In this document: positions 60,343-64,000 of the stretch, piece after piece
Numbering within the stretch: position 1 is the first letter of the stretch
How the letters are laid out: every line of letters starts with the position of its first letter
Source of the DNA: Capsicum annuum
Lineage: Eukaryota; Streptophyta; Magnoliopsida; Solanales; Solanaceae
Reading direction: 5' to 3'
Length of the DNA stretch: 64,000 bases
Assembly (NCBI RefSeq): GCF_002878395.1
Contig: NC_061115.1
Span: 52,853,013 to 52,917,012, forward strand
Position numbers and translations under genes: made by a program
Notes under the pieces: model-generated
Database searches by the model: none
What the model was told of the DNA's origin: nothing
Seen by the model: the letters and a program-made list of their open reading frames with translations, nothing else

Positions 60343-62326
60343 TTCTCCCCCGCTTTGGATCATTCGTCCTTAAATAATAGGTTAAGGCAAGCATATACAC
60401 TAGTTAATAGGGATTATCCATGCCACCAAAGGCCATACAAAGACCCTCAAGATAAGATATGACACCATAGGCATGAAGTACGTTATAACAACTTCCTAGA
60501 CCAATATGGAGAGTCATCCCAAATGATCCACACTATAAGAGGGTCCTTAAAATTGGACACCAAAAGAAACACAACCACATATACCACGAATTGTGTAAAA
60601 TGAGGTCAAGACTCATATCCCGTGAATAAGGCAAATACAACAATGCAAACCCTGGGCATAAGCACTAAAGGAATGCATGAAACACTAGTAGGGCAATCTC
60701 TTAGCTGAGATAGAAGGGAATCACTAGAATATGACACCTAACCTTCGTTTAAAGTCCACTGTTATAAGAAAATTTAAGATTAACCCATAAAATTTATCCT
60801 ATTACCCCTACAAGCACCACACTCCACCCTAATGAGTGTTACGAAGGATATTTACTAGGACCATTTGGTTCTCCCATACCAAAAACTTCATTATTTAAAT
60901 GCTATATATAGCTCGGTATAGCCATACGATCTCCATTCTCTAACTAATTAAATGAATAGACCTTTGATAGATTAGTCGAACCTAACTCTCAGCCTATATG
61001 ACCCAACCTTACCAATATTTATCTCCCAAGTTACTAATCTCATCCAATCTATTAATTACCTTCACGATTTCTACATTGCTGCCCTTGATCTGGAATACTC
61101 CCTTAATCAATATCAATATCTAAGGTTTGTATTTAGATTCAAACAACGACCACGTACTACTGGAAAAGTATCACATATAAGGTATGCATATACATGGTCC
61201 ACCCCACATGGTGGACTCTATGAAGTCTTTATCCACCAATCAAAGAACTATTCACTTTCTGGGAAACCACCCTTTTATGCATGAATGCATAAACACTTCT
61301 ACAAAAAAATTTAAAAAATCATTCCATTGGGAAATCATATAAATTAGACCAACGTACTAAATAAGGCCAATTCACAACTTATTCCCTTTCTTATTCTGGG
61401 GTACTAGGAAGGTCATCAAAGAGTACCTCAAGACACTCATAATTCATGGAAAAGGAATTAAAAGAAGAGCTTGTAGAGTTAGAATTATTAACTCAGACCA
61501 AAATACGCTAACACCTTCTAGGGGTCAAATTTTTGGGCTCTATAATAGAGAAAAACGTCCTCTTCCCATATAAATAAGAACTCATTAGGAAAGCTTAAAC
61601 ATGACCTTACGGGTCTAACAATCTAAAAAAGCAGAGCACGATTGCGATCAACCTATGCCCGAGGTATCATCAAGTAAACTAGGTCCAACCCCATTAATTT
61701 TACCCTAATCTCTTTAACGCTAACAGATACTACACAACCCTTGTAAATTCTTTTAATAACCATGGAGTCAGTTACTGAGCCAGAAATAAATAAGAGTCTA
61801 AAATAACTTTAAGACAAATCCAAGATTCACAATCACAAATGAGGTCTCATAAGAAGAAGTAGACCCCAGGTTAAACAGACAATACATATAATACGAGAAG
61901 AGTTTTGACATACCAGTGTCGTCGTCAGGAGATGCCTAGGACTCTTGAAGGGTAGAAGGAACGTTCAGATGATCTTGACTAATGTCAAATCTAGAAATAT
62001 AACCCCTTGTTGCAAGACCTAGAGAAGTGGAGATAGGTACTCTATTTGCTCAAGCGACAAGCCTTATGGGACACTCCTGTTGCACATGACCCTACTGCCC
62101 ATAGCTAAAACACCAATTCATTCATTCTTTACAATAATCACGGTGCGACCAACCATAAAATTAATAAGGAGGATAGGAGTTGTAATTTGGGATCTAATGG
62201 ACTAAAGATGGGCACCTTATGTCCTCAAAGCATTACCAACTTTGAGATACTTATCTCCCAAAAAATCTGGGTAGGGGCACTAGTCATGGAACAAGAGTTA
62301 GCACCTACCCAATTCGTCCTAACTCT
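60343..62326 (-). pseudogene. E10 internal region 2, doubly deleted
   Basis: Same order as internal 1 but shorter. About 1.1 kb after the PPT is missing (CTAGTTAA at 60400-60407 joins sequence equivalent to 55110), and the gag N-terminus, leader and PBS are missing (AATTCGTCCT at 62311-62320 joins LTR c). The knuckle at about 62066-62113 reads CFSYGQ*GHVQQECP, with one Cys as Tyr and an internal stop. The 103-codon plus-strand frame at 60151-60462 spans LTR and internal region and is fortuitous. Confidence 0.75.
61303..61746 (-). repeat. near-identical tract, copy 2
   Basis: Partner of 56009-56451 in the other E10 internal region. Confidence 0.85.
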
Positions 62327-64000
62327 TGACATGACCCAAAATTGGGCCATGTCATATGGGCACCTCAAGCTCACATGAACCGTAGGTCGCCTTGATAACC
62401 TAACCAAATCATTGCATCAATCACAAGAGTAAGATAGATTCCAATAATAAAGTAGGATAGTAGAATACATACTGCTAATCATAACTTAAACATTTCATTT
62501 GATTCATAAAACATGAAAAGATACCCAATCCCATAGTCATCCACAAGACCTATACCAATTTGATGTCTTAGATATATCAGGACATGCCCCCAAAAATAGC
62601 CAAAATTTTAAGTCTAAATAAGTTTTTTTTACATTAAAAAAGACTTGAAATGTAAGACATCGGAATATATGGAATTTCAACACTTCAATGTTAATACTCG
62701 ATTCATTCAGTCTTTCGATCACTTTGTAGGTAAAAAGGACGAAGCTCTCGCCCTATGTCGCATGGGGATATAGCTAGCATCCCAAGATGGTTAGTAGTTG
62801 GAACGCTAGTATGTAACTAATAAGGATAAAAAAGCATCATCACTTAGTCAACAAGTTAATATATCACATTCATTCAAAATCAAATAGATTGGCGATGCAT
62901 TTAAGTGTAATACAAATGAAACAAGGGAAACAAGTCTCAACACCACTCATAGAGTACTCAATCAAAGACATATGGTAAAGGACTCTAATCTCCCACACTA
63001 GATTCAAAAAATTCTTATTAGGACAAAGTCTTTAGCTACAATCATTTATGTTAAACAAGGGTCTTTAACCATGTACTTATTCATTCAAACCAAAAGACTC
63101 TAACCCCCACTCTTTGAAAAGGGACTCCAATCTCTAGTTTCTTAGGAAATAGACTTTAACCACAAGTCCTTTCATTAGGTATGGGACTCTGGCATCACAT
63201 ATTCATAAGCATAGGACTCCAACCGCATGTATTCATTGGGAATAGGACTCTAACCATATGCATTCATTTGGCACGAGACTCAAACCTTATGGTTTTACGA
63301 GGCATGGGAATCCAACCTCATGCATTCCTTTACTCCAACCTCATGCTTTCACTAGGAATGGGAATCCAACCTTATACATTCATTTAGAATGGAACTCCAA
63401 CCTCATTCTTTAACTAGGCATGGGACTCCAACCTCATGTATTTATTTAGCATGGTACTTCAACCATATGCATTCTTGGGACTCAAAACTCAAGTTTCCTT
63501 CGTGTTACTAGACAAGGGATTTTAACCACAACCCTTATAATTACCTTTATTATTGTACCCTTGATTCCTAATTCTTTTATTCATCCATCTACTCTCATAC
63601 AATTTATCTCAACAATTAATCACTCTTGCCTATTTTGCCAATTTAACACCACATATGACGATATAGTTCTCATGGAACTATTCATCCATCACACACTTTA
63701 ATAGGTACATTTCTTAATTTAATTCTAGTTCATGGTCATCACAACCCTAACACACCATTCACCATTTATTATCAATCTTGCAACACATCCTATAACACCC
63801 ATTAGTTCAAAACATAATTGAAGTTCAATTTCATAATTAGGGACCTTAACCCCTTGTTAATCATCAACTCAATAAGGCCATATATTATAACTTAAAAGGC
63901 TTATAATACATTCAAAATACCAATCATCATCCATTCATACTTATTGGGACATTCCCTAGTTCAAAGCATCATAAACATGTAACTAGTCATTTTACTTCAT
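62327..64000 (-). repeat. E10 LTR c, cut by window end
   Basis: At least 1674 bp, starting TGACATGACCCAAAATTG like LTR b, with its own 31-bp repeat array (63177-63490). The U3 start lies beyond the window. Confidence 0.85.
63177..63490 (-). repeat. 31-bp tandem repeat in LTR c
   Basis: About 9 units plus two partial ones; shares the truncated TTTACTCCAACCTCATGC unit with LTR b (near 63331). Confidence 0.9.

Larger units (their letters stand above)
51237..64000 (-). mobile_element. E10: three-LTR tandem array of pol-deleted gypsy elements
   Basis: LTR a (51237-53924), internal 1 (53925-57615), LTR b (57616-60342), internal 2 (60343-62326), LTR c (62327 to beyond 64000). All are in minus orientation and head to tail, sharing LTR borders with no target duplication between units. 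Internal regions have gag N-terminus (internal 1 only), knuckle, protease, an uncharacterised block and PPT, but no RT, RNase H or integrase. LTRs b and c are closer to each other than to a. Best explained by unequal LTR-LTR recombination. Confidence 0.82.

Noticed and set aside
60151..60462. 103-codon plus-strand frame
   Set aside because: Runs antisense from LTR b into internal region 2 across a deletion junction; fortuitous.

Overview
The window is plant nuclear DNA made almost entirely of decayed LTR retrotransposons stacked inside one another. I found no host protein gene, tRNA, rRNA, CRISPR array or bacterial-type feature. The gypsy polyproteins, the iMet-type primer sites (TGGTATCAGAGC-like), LTR ends of the form TGTAATACCCC / TGAAACACCC ... 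GGGTCATGACA, and long U3 regions studded with GACTCGTACC-like words all look like those of Solanaceae (tomato, potato, pepper, tobacco). That assignment is from recognition, not a search. The setting is probably pericentromeric or other repeat-rich heterochromatin.

Layout. (1) 1-15304: a plus-strand Ty3/gypsy chromovirus-like element, E1 (gag, zinc knuckle, protease, RT, RNase H, integrase, chromodomain tail, PPT, 3' LTR). Its gag is split at 366/8840 by E2 (367-8839, minus), an Athila/Tat-like element with two 1.5-kb LTRs and an env-like 'putative plant transposon protein' relic. (2) 15313-22258: minus-strand debris: a lone 2.7-kb LTR (E3), a Ty1/copia RNase H plus LTR fragment (E4), and a gypsy gag/protease fragment with PBS and 5' LTR (E5). 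(3) 22259-46495: a plus-strand gypsy element E6, split twice by minus-strand gypsy elements. E7 (23041-31957, TSD AGTCA) sits in gag. E8 (33352-41633, TSD ATTCA) sits in the protease/RT linker. Removing each insert and one TSD copy rejoins the protein reading. (4) 46496-49960: Athila-like LTR, UTR and env-like debris (E9), then about 1.3 kb I cannot assign. (5) 51237-64000: E10, a minus-strand array of three related LTRs and two internal regions, running off the window.

Functionally nothing here looks able to transpose alone. Every pol frame is broken. E7 has lost the protease and RT catalytic segments, and E8 and E10 have lost the gag core, RT, RNase H and integrase altogether while sharing an uncharacterised internal block. 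The longest near-intact frame is the 259-codon gag of E6 (32235-33014).

The observations most worth checking are: the shared pol-less organisation of E8 and E10, a 31-bp tandem repeat inside the U3 of all three E10 LTRs, a roughly 440-bp near-identical tract between the two otherwise clearly diverged E10 internal regions, and U3 motifs that recur across several LTR families. I did not find a convincing new host system or cellular gene cluster.
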